Shown one piece after another: positions 1 to 9,257 of a stretch of DNA of 64,000 nt (position 1 is the stretch's first letter; each line of letters starts with the position of its first letter). The notes under the pieces are model-generated. The model searched no databases, had not been told where the DNA came from, and saw only the letters and a list, made by a program, of their open reading frames with translations. The DNA comes from Bacteroidota bacterium (GTDB lineage: Bacteria > Bacteroidota > Ignavibacteria > SZUA-365): NCBI GenBank assembly GCA_014860565.1, contig JACZJN010000162.1, positions 164,926 to 228,925 of the forward strand. Reading direction: 5' to 3'. The position numbers and the translations under genes are program-made.

Positions 1-2221
1 TGGCGTCGTCGCCATACATGCCCCGGACATCGATTTCATTCTTTTCCAAAGGCTCTTCGATATGCTGGATGGAAGCATGCTCCCGTTCCGCGGGTTGGAC
101 AACACGCTGCAGTCGGGCGAGATCGACACTCATACGGAGTGACCCGAACGCCACTTCCACCTTGCCCCGCTCAGGATCCGCCAGTGCGATGCCTTTGGTC
201 TGTGGGTTGTCGCGCATCGCGACTTCGTCCCCGGAATGGATCTCTGCGCTCGGACTCTCGTCACGATGAGCTACGGGAAGCAATTCGCTGAGCTGTTCCC
301 TCACCTCGGAGCGACTTTTCTCTACGCGATCATGCGCCCGGCGGATGGCTTCTTTCGAAGCCTGCTCCTCGCGTATGCCCCGAATCGCTTCCTCCACTGC
401 GGCATTGGCATCGTGGAGGATGCGTTCCGCCTGCTCAAGCGACTGTCGTTTGAACTCCTTGCCCTCCTGTTTCATCGCCTTCAGTTTCTGATCGTATTCA
501 GTCGAAAGCTGGTTGAATTTATCTTCCTGCTGCTCGGTGCGCCTCAAACGTATTCCGAGTTCCTGTGATTGCCGTTCCACCTCGGCCAGCAACTGCTCCA
601 GCGCATCTGACTGCGTGCCGCCGATCTCCCTTGCCCGTTCGATGATGGCAGGGTCCATCCCATGACGCCGCGTGATTTCGAAGGCATAGCTGCTGCCGGG
701 CAAGCCCGAGCGAAAAACGTACGTCGGCTCGAGCGTCTGCAAGTCAAACTCCATTGCAGCGTTCTGCATGTCTGCCTGCTCGTACGCAAAGGCCTTGAGC
801 ATGCCGTGGTGTGTCGTGGCGATGACATGCGCCCGTGCTTGCGTCAGACGTTCAAGGATGGCGGCTCCGAGAGCGCTGCCTTCAGAGGGGTCAGTCCCGG
901 TACCGATTTCATCAATCAGTACGAGTGACTTCGCGCGTGCGGTGCTGACGATACGCGCCAGACGGCTAATGTGCGAACTGAAGGTACTCAGATCATTTTC
1001 CAGGGATTGTTCGTCTCCGATGTCGACATGCACGTCGGTATACATCGGGAATTCGCTCTTCGCATCGCAGGGAACAGGAATGCCACTCTGGACCATGAGC
1101 ACCAGAAGGCCAACGGTTTTCATGGTCACACTCTTTCCGCCGGCGTTCGGACCGGTGATAATGATGGTCGTGGCTTCTTCGCCAAGCGTGATATCCAGCG
1201 GAACAACATCCTTCATTTTTTTATGCAGAAGGAGCAGCGGATGCCTTGCATGCTCGAGGACGAGCGAACCTTCGAGCTTGACATGCGGACACGCACCGAG
1301 AACTGCATTTCCGTAGCGCGCGCGCGCGTAGAGACTGTCTATTTCGCCTACGAGTTCCACGGAACGCAGCAGCGGCTGCACTGCAGCGCGAAGCCTGTCG
1401 GTCAAGTCGGTGAGAATCGCCGCCACCTCGCGAATCTCGGCAAACTGAAGGTCGCGGATTTCATTGTTGAGGTCGAGTGTCTCGGTCGGCTCGATATACA
1501 CCGTTTGGCCCGATGCCGAGGACGAGTGTATGAAGCCCTGGATCTGGCGTTTGTACTCTGTTTTCACAGGCAAGACCATGCGGCCGTCGCGCATGGTGAC
1601 GAGTTCCTCCATCACTATTTCGTCTTCCGAGACGCGTTTGAGAATCGCTTCCATGCGCCGGCGCAACTGGCCGCTTTTTTCGATGATCTCACGGCGCAGA
1701 TTGCGCAGTTCCTTGCTCGCATTGTCCTTGACCTTCCCCTCCTGATCGACGACACGGTCTATATGAAATTCGAGCATCTTGTCTTCATGGAGTTCGCTGG
1801 CAAGCTGAGCGAGCAGCGCAAGACGTTCGCTCCGCTTCGCGAAGAAGGCTTTCAGCTTTCGACCGGTGACAAGCAGGTGGAGGATTTCGAGAAAATCCTC
1901 TGAGGCGATCATACTGCCGGCCTTCGCGGCGCGATGCAGCGCGGGGCGCATGTCGTCGAGCGATTCGAGCGGCGGAGCATCGTCGGCGTCAATGAGAGCA
2001 TGCATTTCGTCGACGCGCGCGAGTTCGTCGCGCACGAGCGCGAACATAGGCGACGGCGTCAACTTCTCTATGCGTTCCTGACCAAAGAGCGTAGCGCAAT
2101 GTCCTGCGATATGGCTGCGCAGACGCGCGAATTCCAGCTTTGCCAAGGCGTCAGCGAATGGCGTATGTTCCTGCACTCCGATTCTCCAGGCATCGCAAGT
2201 CAGAGGAGTTTCCGCCTCCAT
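1..2221 (-). CDS. mutS2: Endonuclease MutS2 (C-terminus cut off by window start)
   Basis: Minus-strand reading from ATG at 2221: MEAETPLTCDAWRIGVQEHTPFADALAKLEFARLRSHIAG…; Walker A GPNAGGKSVTMKTVG, DEIGTGTDPSEGSALGAAIL, ATTHHGMLKAFAY; near the left edge EIDVRGMYGDDA resembles the start of an Smr domain. Not listed in the ORF track because it is open at the edge. Confidence 0.93.
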   Translation of the reverse strand, partial: MEAETPLTCDAWRIGVQEHTPFADALAKLEFARLRSHIAGHCATLFGQERIEKLTPSPMFALVRDELARVDEMHALIDADDAPPLESLDDMRPALHRAAKAGSMIASEDFLEILHLLVTGRKLKAFFAKRSERLALLAQLASELHEDKMLEFHIDRVVDQEGKVKDNASKELRNLRREIIEKSGQLRRRMEAILKRVSEDEIVMEELVTMRDGRMVLPVKTEYKRQIQGFIHSSSASGQTVYIEPTETLDLNNEIRDLQFAEIREVAAILTDLTDRLRAAVQPLLRSVELVGEIDSLYARARYGNAVLGACPHVKLEGSLVLEHARHPLLLLHKKMKDVVPLDITLGEEATTIIITGPNAGGKSVTMKTVGLLVLMVQSGIPVPCDAKSEFPMYTDVHVDIGDEQSLENDLSTFSSHISRLARIVSTARAKSLVLIDEIGTGTDPSEGSALGAAILERLTQARAHVIATTHHGMLKAFAYEQADMQNAAMEFDLQTLEPTYVFRSGLPGSSYAFEITRRHGMDPAIIERAREIGGTQSDALEQLLAEVERQSQELGIRLRRTEQQEDKFNQLSTEYDQKLKAMKQEGKEFKRQSLEQAERILHDANAAVEEAIRGIREEQASKEAIRRAHDRVEKSRSEVREQLSELLPVAHRDESPSAEIHSGDEVAMRDNPQTKGIALADPERGKVEVAFGSLRMSVDLARLQRVVQPAEREHASIQHIEEPLEKNEIDVRGMYGDDA

Positions 2222-2263
2222 GGCAGATCCGCGCTTGCGATACGTTAGCGATTGAGGAAAAAT

Positions 2264-2300
2264 GAAAAAGGCAAACGCCGTCGTGACGCTTGCCTTTTTA
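2264..2300 (-). terminator. Palindromic Rho-independent terminator between exbD and mutS2
   Basis: AAAAAGGCAAACG-ccgtcgtga-CGCTTGCCTTTTT, A-tract/T-tract on both sides. Confidence 0.75.
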
Positions 2301-2318
2301 CATTGAAATACGGTCTGG

Positions 2319-2732
2319 TCACATCTTGACGAGCGCCGAATAATTGATGCGCAAAGCATCGGCACGGCGCAGTTCCTGCTGCACGTCGCTGACGATACCC
2401 ATTCTGGACCCCTTGTCGATGCGCAGAGACATGATAATATTCGGATTGTTCATGCGCTTCTGATATGCGATATCGCTGATCGCACCGACGGGGAGAATGG
2501 AATCATCGATCTGGATGCGTTCGTCTTTCCCGATCCAGATATAAGACAGCAGTCGCTTGTTGTCGATTTTTTCCAGCGCCACGGCTTCCGGTAGCGTGTA
2601 CTGTACCTGGACATCCACTTCCCTGAGCACGGTCGTAACCATGAAGAAGATGAGAAGCATGAAAATGATGTCAGGCAGAGACGCGGTCGGAATCGTCTGC
2701 TGTGTCTGCGCTATTTTTTTCTGAAATTTCAT
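2319..2732 (-). CDS. exbD: ExbD/TolR-family biopolymer transport protein
   Basis: 137 aa; TASLPDIIFMLLIFFMVTTVL N-terminal TM with conserved Asp; adjacent to second ExbD and ExbB. Confidence 0.88.
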   Translation of the reverse strand: MKFQKKIAQTQQTIPTASLPDIIFMLLIFFMVTTVLREVDVQVQYTLPEAVALEKIDNKRLLSYIWIGKDERIQIDDSILPVGAISDIAYQKRMNNPNIIMSLRIDKGSRMGIVSDVQQELRRADALRINYSALVKM

Positions 2733-2753
2733 CTGCGGGCTGCTCCTGCTTGA

Positions 2754-3263
2754 TTACCCTTCTGCCTGGGTCGGTTCAGCAAGGGAGATACGCTGGGGAA
2801 TCGCCTTGCGAATTTCCTGGATTTGCTCTTCGGTGGCTTCTTCGGCCGGGACGCCAAATTTCTCTTTCGAGTACTCGTCGCGCAGAGCGCGGTAGGCCAG
2901 TTTGAGCTGGTCCATCACGCTGATGTAGATATTGTACGGCGTATCGCGGACGGTTTTATAGCTGATGATCAGCTTCGGATTGGCCTTGATGCGGGCGATG
3001 ATTTCCGGTTTGATCTGGGGTATGCCGATGATCTTTTCATCGAGGAGCACATCTCCCACCTCATTGACGAGGAGGTTCGCGATGTTGTCGGACTTCACCT
3101 GCACCTGCTCCGCATTATCCACCCAAGGCGGCAGCACGAGATCAATGCCGGTGTCGATATCGATCGTCGTGGTCACCAGGAAGAACAACAGCAGCAGAAA
3201 GGAAATGTCCGCCATCGAGCTGGTGGGGATTTCAACAGGCGGTTTCTTTCTCTTTCGAAACAT
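2754..3263 (-). CDS. exbD: ExbD/TolR-family biopolymer transport protein (second copy)
   Basis: 169 aa; IPTSSMADISFLLLLFFLVTTTID TM signature. Confidence 0.9.
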   Translation of the reverse strand: MFRKRKKPPVEIPTSSMADISFLLLLFFLVTTTIDIDTGIDLVLPPWVDNAEQVQVKSDNIANLLVNEVGDVLLDEKIIGIPQIKPEIIARIKANPKLIISYKTVRDTPYNIYISVMDQLKLAYRALRDEYSKEKFGVPAEEATEEQIQEIRKAIPQRISLAEPTQAEG

Positions 3264-3305
3264 GTGAAATACTCCTTCGGAGTTGGATGAAAAAAGGAAG
3301 ATGGC

Positions 3306-4004
3306 TTATTTGCTGACCTTCTTTCCTCTCTGGAGCATGACGAGCGAATCGATGAGTTCGATCGAGCTTTCTTCCATTTCCACGACAAGTTTGTCGATGC
3401 GGGAAACGAAGTAGTTGTAGAATACCTGGAGAATCATGGCCACGAGAAGACCAAACAGGGTCGTAAGCAGAGCGACGGAAATACCGCTCGCAACGATTTC
3501 CGGGGAAATGTTCTTCGCAGCGGCAATGGAATCGAAGGCCTGGATCATTCCCTGTACCGTTCCGGTGAAGCCGAGAAGCGGGGCGATCGAGATAAAGGTC
3601 GAGAGCCAGATCATGCCGCGCTCGAGAAAGGACATCTCGATGGAGCCATAGCTGATGACGGCTTTCTCGGCTGCCTCGATACCTTCATCGGCACGCATGA
3701 GACCGGCCTGGAACACGCTGGCGATGGAACCGCTGCTCTTTGAGCATACGTCGATCGCGCGCTCAACGCCGCCTTCGTCAAGACCCTTCTTGACGTCGAC
3801 GATGAACTTCTTCGTGTTGACGGAAGCGCGAGAGATGGAGATGAATTTGAAGATCACGAATGCGAGGCCGAGGACCAGGCATGCGAGAATCGGCCACATG
3901 AATCCGCCACCCTGATTGAATTTTTCAATCAGATAATTGATGACGCCAGAATTGTCACCGGCTTCCTGAAGGAGCAGGAGGAAGGTTCCAAGAACATGCT
4001 GCAT
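3306..4004 (-). CDS. exbB: MotA/TolQ/ExbB proton channel family protein
   Basis: 232 aa; three TM, LGFTGTVQGMIQAFDSIAAA…EIVASGISVALLTTLFGLLVAM. Confidence 0.93.
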   Translation of the reverse strand: MQHVLGTFLLLLQEAGDNSGVINYLIEKFNQGGGFMWPILACLVLGLAFVIFKFISISRASVNTKKFIVDVKKGLDEGGVERAIDVCSKSSGSIASVFQAGLMRADEGIEAAEKAVISYGSIEMSFLERGMIWLSTFISIAPLLGFTGTVQGMIQAFDSIAAAKNISPEIVASGISVALLTTLFGLLVAMILQVFYNYFVSRIDKLVVEMEESSIELIDSLVMLQRGKKVSK

Positions 4005-4235
4005 GTTAATATGCCTCCATTAAAAAAATTATGGGTACAGATTTCGTTCGTGTGTCATCTGGCGCCACGCTGCCTCCTGCCTCGGCAGCAAAGCGGCTGG
4101 TTGCCCTGATAGTGTTTCCAGCAAATTGATTTAGCTCGAAACATCGTTTCTAAAATACGCCTCCCCCGTGCGAAACTCAAGCAGGAATCCGGGAAAATAA
4201 TACCCACCGCTCCTCGGTCCCCCCTTTCGCCTTTC

Positions 4236-4949
4236 TCAATGCTGGTGGTGATGCGGCACCTTGAGGGCGTTGGTGAACATTTGCGCCACGATGTGGGGAC
4301 GCGTGATTGCCGATCCGACCACCACGGCGTGCGCACCGAGCGCAATCGCCTCCGCGGCATGTTCGGGATTCCAGATTCTGCCCTCGGCGATGACCGGAAT
4401 GGTCAAGGATTTCGAAAGCTCATGTATCAACGCGAAATCCGGAGTGTGATAGTCGCTTGTCTGTGTGCCGGGCGTATAGCCGGCGAGCGTCGTCGCGACC
4501 AAATCCGCACCGCTCTCCGCCGCACGAATGCCTTCGCGGAACGTGGCCACATCGGCCCAGAGCAGTGCCTTGAAACGTTTCCGTACTTGCTCGAAAAACA
4601 GGAAGCCATCGCTGCCGTCAGGCCGTTTCCGCTTGGTGCCATCGATCGCGATAATGTCGGCCCCCGCTTCGAGCAGCGCTTCCACGTCGTTCATGCCCGC
4701 GGTGATCAGCGCAGAACCGTCTTCATAACTCCCCTGCGTGAAGCCGATGATAGGCAAGCCGGTGCGGGGGCGTATACTGCGCACGTTCTCGATACCTTCG
4801 ATGCGAATGCCGACTGCCCCTCCCCGTTCGGCGGCGCGGACGAAATAGGCGAGGAGCTCCGGCATCGCTTCCTTCTCCTCTTCATCCACATGGCAGGAGA
4901 CGACGAGCCCGTTATGCAGCGAGGTGATTTTTTCATCGATGAAGGACAT
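4236..4949 (-). CDS. nanE: N-acetylmannosamine-6-phosphate 2-epimerase
   Basis: 237 aa TIM-barrel; GLVVSCHVDEEE, GAVGIRIEG, IIAIDGTKRKRPDG, LVATTLAGYTP, VIAEGRIWNPEHAAEAIALGAHAVVVGSAITRP. Confidence 0.93.
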   Translation of the reverse strand: MSFIDEKITSLHNGLVVSCHVDEEEKEAMPELLAYFVRAAERGGAVGIRIEGIENVRSIRPRTGLPIIGFTQGSYEDGSALITAGMNDVEALLEAGADIIAIDGTKRKRPDGSDGFLFFEQVRKRFKALLWADVATFREGIRAAESGADLVATTLAGYTPGTQTSDYHTPDFALIHELSKSLTIPVIAEGRIWNPEHAAEAIALGAHAVVVGSAITRPHIVAQMFTNALKVPHHHQH

Positions 4950-4973
4950 GCATATCTCCGGTGTGACGTGGTG

Positions 4974-5702
4974 CTATGCGAAAGCCCGCAAAAGTTCGGC
5001 TCCGACAAGCACCATGATGGCGAGGAACAGCCAAAGCGGCACTTGTTGAATCAGAATCGATTTATACGACGGACCATGGACACGGAATCCCAACGGCAAC
5101 AGCAGGAGGCTCCATATCACGGAAATCATGCTCAGTATTCCGAGCATCCAGAACGGAAGCGGCAGAAGCTGCCACGGTGCAGGATTCGTAGAGAACAGAA
5201 TGAGTCCAAAAACGCTGAGCTGAATCGGAAACACGATCACGGAGGCCCACATCATGGGCGTCAGACTCCAGGCAACCCATGCAGCAGTTTCGCGATACCG
5301 CAGAATCACTCCGAAAAACAGACGAAAAAGCAAGCGCTGCAGAAGCGATGCTGCCGCCAGAAGCAGCAGCCCCAGCACGGGTCCAACCGCGACGACGCCG
5401 AGCAGAAGGTAGCCGAAGGGCATTGTCGTGTCGCCAACACGCGCGACAAACAGCATTGCGGCAAAAAACAGTGGACCACAAAGGGCAAACAGCAGATGCG
5501 TGTAATTCTTCTGCTCGCTTCGCCCGATGCGCAGCGCAGTGGCCGTCGGCTGCTCGAGCATGCCCCAGAGCGTCGAAAACAGGTCGAGTGCGGGGACGCG
5601 GTCTCGTACGTACGCGCCGCAATCGCTGCAGCGCAGCTGAAGCGTGAAATTATCCACGCCGCAGGAAGGACAAGGTTTTGTCCATGCGCGCATCGGTTGC
5701 AT
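4974..5702 (-). CDS. Zinc-ribbon plus Yip1-like multi-TM membrane protein
   Basis: CPSCGVDNFTLQLRCSDCGAYV zinc ribbon followed by five or so TM segments; ORF opens at 5729, Met at 5690-5702 is a plausible start. Confidence 0.6.
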   Translation of the reverse strand: MQPMRAWTKPCPSCGVDNFTLQLRCSDCGAYVRDRVPALDLFSTLWGMLEQPTATALRIGRSEQKNYTHLLFALCGPLFFAAMLFVARVGDTTMPFGYLLLGVVAVGPVLGLLLLAAASLLQRLLFRLFFGVILRYRETAAWVAWSLTPMMWASVIVFPIQLSVFGLILFSTNPAPWQLLPLPFWMLGILSMISVIWSLLLLPLGFRVHGPSYKSILIQQVPLWLFLAIMVLVGAELLRAFA

Positions 5703-5750
5703 GATCGCACTCACCCGACTTTTCCACAACGCCCGGGTTGCCCGAACATG

Positions 5751-8700
5751 TTACTCTCCGTGGCAGTTCTTGTATTTCTTCCCGCTTCCACAGGGACAGG
5801 GGTCATTCCGACCCGGGCGTTTCTCTACCCGTATCGGTTGCCGCTTCCCTGCCGTGGCTTCCGAGGGTGCTTCGTGACCGGGGATCGCCGGCTGGTTGCC
5901 GCTGAATCCCATGCCTTCGGAAGACTGATGGCTGGTGACGAGGTCGGAAATTCTCGGCCCGCGGGGACGTTGCGGCATCTGCTCCTGCACGGGATAGAGC
6001 CGGAAGACCATACCAAGCACTTCGCGGTTGATCATGCCGAGCATCTGCACGAACAGATCGAACGCTTCGCGTTTATATTCGATAAGCGGATCCTTTTGTC
6101 CGTACGCCCGCATATGGATACCTTCCTTCAGGTCGTCCATCTCGCGGAGATGCTCTTTCCATCGAAGATCGATCACCTGCAGGATGGCCATGCGCATCAG
6201 CTGCTGCATCAGGTTCTGGCCGAGCTGCTCCTCCTTTCTGCGAAGGAAGTCGACCGCATTTTTCACGATCTGGTCGCGGAGTTCAGGCGCCCCGGAAATG
6301 CTCACACGTTCCCGGTCGAGATCAAGGTCTACAACGAGATTGCGGCGCACTTCCTCGCGTAACGCGTCCATGTCCCCGGCTTCCCAATGCTGATTGGCGA
6401 TGTCCTCTGCATACTGGTCTACCATCTCGAGAATTTCGTCCTTGAGATTCTCGCCGATCAGCGCCTGCTTGCGTCGTGAATAAATCACCGTGCGCTGCTG
6501 GTTCATGACATCGTCGTATTCGAGCAGCCGCTTGCGAATGCCGAAGTTGTTTTCCTCGACCTTTTTCTGGGCGCGCTCGACGGATTTTGTGATCATGCTG
6601 TGCTTGATCACCTCGCCTTCTTCGACACCGAGACGCGTCATCACGGAAGCGATGCGGTCGGACTTGAACAGTCGCATCAGATCATCTTCCAGGGACAGAT
6701 AGAAACGGGAACTGCCCGGATCACCCTGGCGGCCGGCGCGCCCTCGCAGCTGCCTGTCGATACGGCGCGCTTCGTGGCGTTCGGTGCCGATGATAACGAG
6801 ACCGCCTGCCTCCTTGACACCCGGTCCGAGCTTGATGTCGGTACCGCGGCCCGCCATGTTCGTCGCGATGGTCACGGCTCCGGGGAGTCCGGCATTTGCG
6901 ACAATCTCCGCTTCGTGGCGGTGCTGTTTGGCGTTGAGCACGCTGTGCGGCACGCCGCGTCGCTTGAGCATGCGCGAAAGCGTTTCCGACACTTCCACGC
7001 TGGTCGTACCGACGAGCGTGGGTTGCCTGTTGGAGCGGCACTCCTCGATGTAATCGATCACGGCATTGTACTTCTCACGCCGGGTCTTGTAGATATGGTC
7101 TTCCTCATCGTTTCGCACGATTGGCTGGTTCGTCGGGATGACCATGACGTCAAGTTTGTAAATTTCGTAGAACTCACCGGCCTCGGTTTCTGCAGTACCC
7201 GTCATTCCGGCAAGCTTCTTGTACAGGCGGAAGTAGTTCTGCAGGGTAATCGTGGCGAGTGTCTGCGTGTCGCCCTCCACCTTCACGTTTTCCTTGGCCT
7301 CGATGGCCTGGTGCAGTCCCTCGGAGTAACGGCGGCCCGGGAGAATGCGTCCGGTAAACGTATCGACGATCATCACCTTGCCGTCCTGCACGACATATTC
7401 CACGTCTTTCTCATAGAGGCAGAAGGCCTTCAGGAGTTGGTGCACGGTGTGGATGCGGTCGCTACGTTCAGCGTACACCGACTGCAGCTTGTCCTTCTCA
7501 AGCAGCAATTCCTTCGGATCGAGACCGAGTCCTTCGAGTGCGCTGAGTTCCGAGGCGATATCCGGCAGCACAAAGAAATCGATCTCTTCCTTCGAAGGTG
7601 CGAGGAAGGCCCGTCCCTTCTCGGTGAGGTCGACGATATACGTTTTCTCGTCGATGGAGAAATAGAGTTCGTCGATGATCTCGGGCATGCGACGCGCATT
7701 GTCGGCACGATAGACGTTTTCCGTCTTCTGCATCAGCGTTTCGTTTTCCGGATCGCTGAGGATCTTGAGCAGCTTCTTGTTTTTCGGCAGACCGCGCTGC
7801 GCACGGTAGATCAGCACACCGGCTTCCTCGCGTTTGCCTTCCTTCATCAGGCGCTCGGCATCGGCGAGAATCTTGGCCACGAACGCATTCTGCGCATTGA
7901 GAATGCGGTCGACGCGGGGTTTCATTTCATCGAACTTGTGGTCGGTATCGCCCACCGGGCCGCTGATGATCAGCGGCGTACGCGCTTCATCGATGAGCAC
8001 GGAATCGACTTCGTCGACGATGGCGAAGTTATGCTCGGGCTGCACCATCTCGCTCGAATCGATCACCATGTTGTCGCGCAGGTAATCGAAACCGAATTCG
8101 TTGTTGGTGCCGTAGGTGATGTCCATGCCATAGATTTCCCGGCGCTGCTGCGGACTCATGTCGTTTTGAATGCAGCCGACCGTCAAGCCGTGGAACGCGT
8201 ACACCGGCGTCATCCACTCGCTGTCGCGACGGGCGAGGTAGTCGTTGACCGTTACCAGGTGCACGCCTTTCCCCGTGAGTGCGTTGAGAAACACCGGGAG
8301 CGTGGCGACGAGAGTTTTCCCCTCTCCCGTGGCCATTTCAGCGATTTTGCCGTGGTGTATCGCAATGCCTCCGATGAGCTGGACGTCGAAGGGCACCATG
8401 TTCCAGACAACCTTGTTGTCCACAACCATGTATTCATGCCCGACGAGACGGCGGCACGTGTCCTTGACCACCGCGAACGCTTCGGGAAGAATTTCATCGA
8501 GCACGTCTTCACTCGTTTCGTGCAGTTCCGTACGCAGTGTTTTCAGTTTTTCATGCAGGGCGTCACGATCCGTGTTTTCCTTGTCCTCGCGCAATTCGGT
8601 GAGGATCGCTTCGATCTCTTCTTCTATCCCCCGGGTTGCTTCGGCGATCCTGTCGCGGAAGCCCTGCGTCTTTGCACGGAGTTCATCATCGGTCAGCGAC

Positions 8701-8807
8701 TGGAGGGGTTCATAGTACTTGTGTATTTCTTCGACGATGGGCATGACATCCTTGACGTCACGATCGTGCTTGCCCCCGCCAAAGAAGCGGGAAATGAGAT
8801 TCATCAT
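5751..8807 (-). CDS. secA: Preprotein translocase subunit SecA
   Basis: 1018 aa; MATGEGKTLVATLPVFLNAL, VDEVDSVLIDEARTPLIISGP, TNMAGRGTDIKLG, C-terminal PGRNDPCPCGSGKKYKNCHG SEC-C motif. Confidence 0.98.
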   Translation of the reverse strand: MMNLISRFFGGGKHDRDVKDVMPIVEEIHKYYEPLQSLTDDELRAKTQGFRDRIAEATRGIEEEIEAILTELREDKENTDRDALHEKLKTLRTELHETSEDVLDEILPEAFAVVKDTCRRLVGHEYMVVDNKVVWNMVPFDVQLIGGIAIHHGKIAEMATGEGKTLVATLPVFLNALTGKGVHLVTVNDYLARRDSEWMTPVYAFHGLTVGCIQNDMSPQQRREIYGMDITYGTNNEFGFDYLRDNMVIDSSEMVQPEHNFAIVDEVDSVLIDEARTPLIISGPVGDTDHKFDEMKPRVDRILNAQNAFVAKILADAERLMKEGKREEAGVLIYRAQRGLPKNKKLLKILSDPENETLMQKTENVYRADNARRMPEIIDELYFSIDEKTYIVDLTEKGRAFLAPSKEEIDFFVLPDIASELSALEGLGLDPKELLLEKDKLQSVYAERSDRIHTVHQLLKAFCLYEKDVEYVVQDGKVMIVDTFTGRILPGRRYSEGLHQAIEAKENVKVEGDTQTLATITLQNYFRLYKKLAGMTGTAETEAGEFYEIYKLDVMVIPTNQPIVRNDEEDHIYKTRREKYNAVIDYIEECRSNRQPTLVGTTSVEVSETLSRMLKRRGVPHSVLNAKQHRHEAEIVANAGLPGAVTIATNMAGRGTDIKLGPGVKEAGGLVIIGTERHEARRIDRQLRGRAGRQGDPGSSRFYLSLEDDLMRLFKSDRIASVMTRLGVEEGEVIKHSMITKSVERAQKKVEENNFGIRKRLLEYDDVMNQQRTVIYSRRKQALIGENLKDEILEMVDQYAEDIANQHWEAGDMDALREEVRRNLVVDLDLDRERVSISGAPELRDQIVKNAVDFLRRKEEQLGQNLMQQLMRMAILQVIDLRWKEHLREMDDLKEGIHMRAYGQKDPLIEYKREAFDLFVQMLGMINREVLGMVFRLYPVQEQMPQRPRGPRISDLVTSHQSSEGMGFSGNQPAIPGHEAPSEATAGKRQPIRVEKRPGRNDPCPCGSGKKYKNCHGE

Positions 8808-8859
8808 GAGTAATCGTTCCTGTGAAATTGATGGGAATGCGGTTTGGTCCGGTGAACGA

Positions 8860-9165
8860 TCACCATGCAGACGGCGCGCGAATCGGGCGTGCGTTCAGAT
8901 GTTTGCGGGCCGGCGCGAAGCGCACCGAATTCTCATCACAGCGGCGCTGCGACGGAAGGATGGAAGGCCATGGGTTGTCGGGAAGGGATTTCGAAAGCAG
9001 GGGCTGCGTCTGCCTGCTGCGCAGCGAGCGGTGCAGCCGCGCTTCCGGAATGACCGCTTCGATGATCTGCCTGACGGCAGCAAGTTCCGCACGCTGCAGC
9101 ACCGCGGGATCCGAGTTGAGGATCGCGGTGCAGAACAGAGAAAACGTGAAGACGAAGCCGGTCAT
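8860..9165 (-). CDS. Small hypothetical protein
   Basis: 101-aa ORF in the 450-bp gap between secA and the next gene; hydrophobic N-terminus MTGFVFTFSLFCTAIL; no family recognised. Confidence 0.25.
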   Translation of the reverse strand: MTGFVFTFSLFCTAILNSDPAVLQRAELAAVRQIIEAVIPEARLHRSLRSRQTQPLLSKSLPDNPWPSILPSQRRCDENSVRFAPARKHLNARPIRAPSAW

Positions 9166-9257
9166 GATAGAATGTGCTGTTTCATATAAAAAATAAATTT
9201 ACGCGATTTGCCATGTTCAAACAAGGCAAGAAACGCCGCAGCACCGATGTGGCATAA

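Noticed and set aside
971-1903. 310-aa plus-strand ORF
   Set aside because: Antisense to mutS2, whose minus-strand translation has clear MutS-family motifs.
2319-4004. Tandem exbD genes next to exbB as a novel system
   Set aside because: Duplicate exbD genes beside exbB are common in Bacteroidota.
4239-8813. Long plus-strand ORFs of 707 aa (4239-6362) and 737 aa (6600-8813)
   Set aside because: Antisense to nanE, the Yip1-like gene and secA; His/Arg-rich composition typical of shadow frames; no family motifs.
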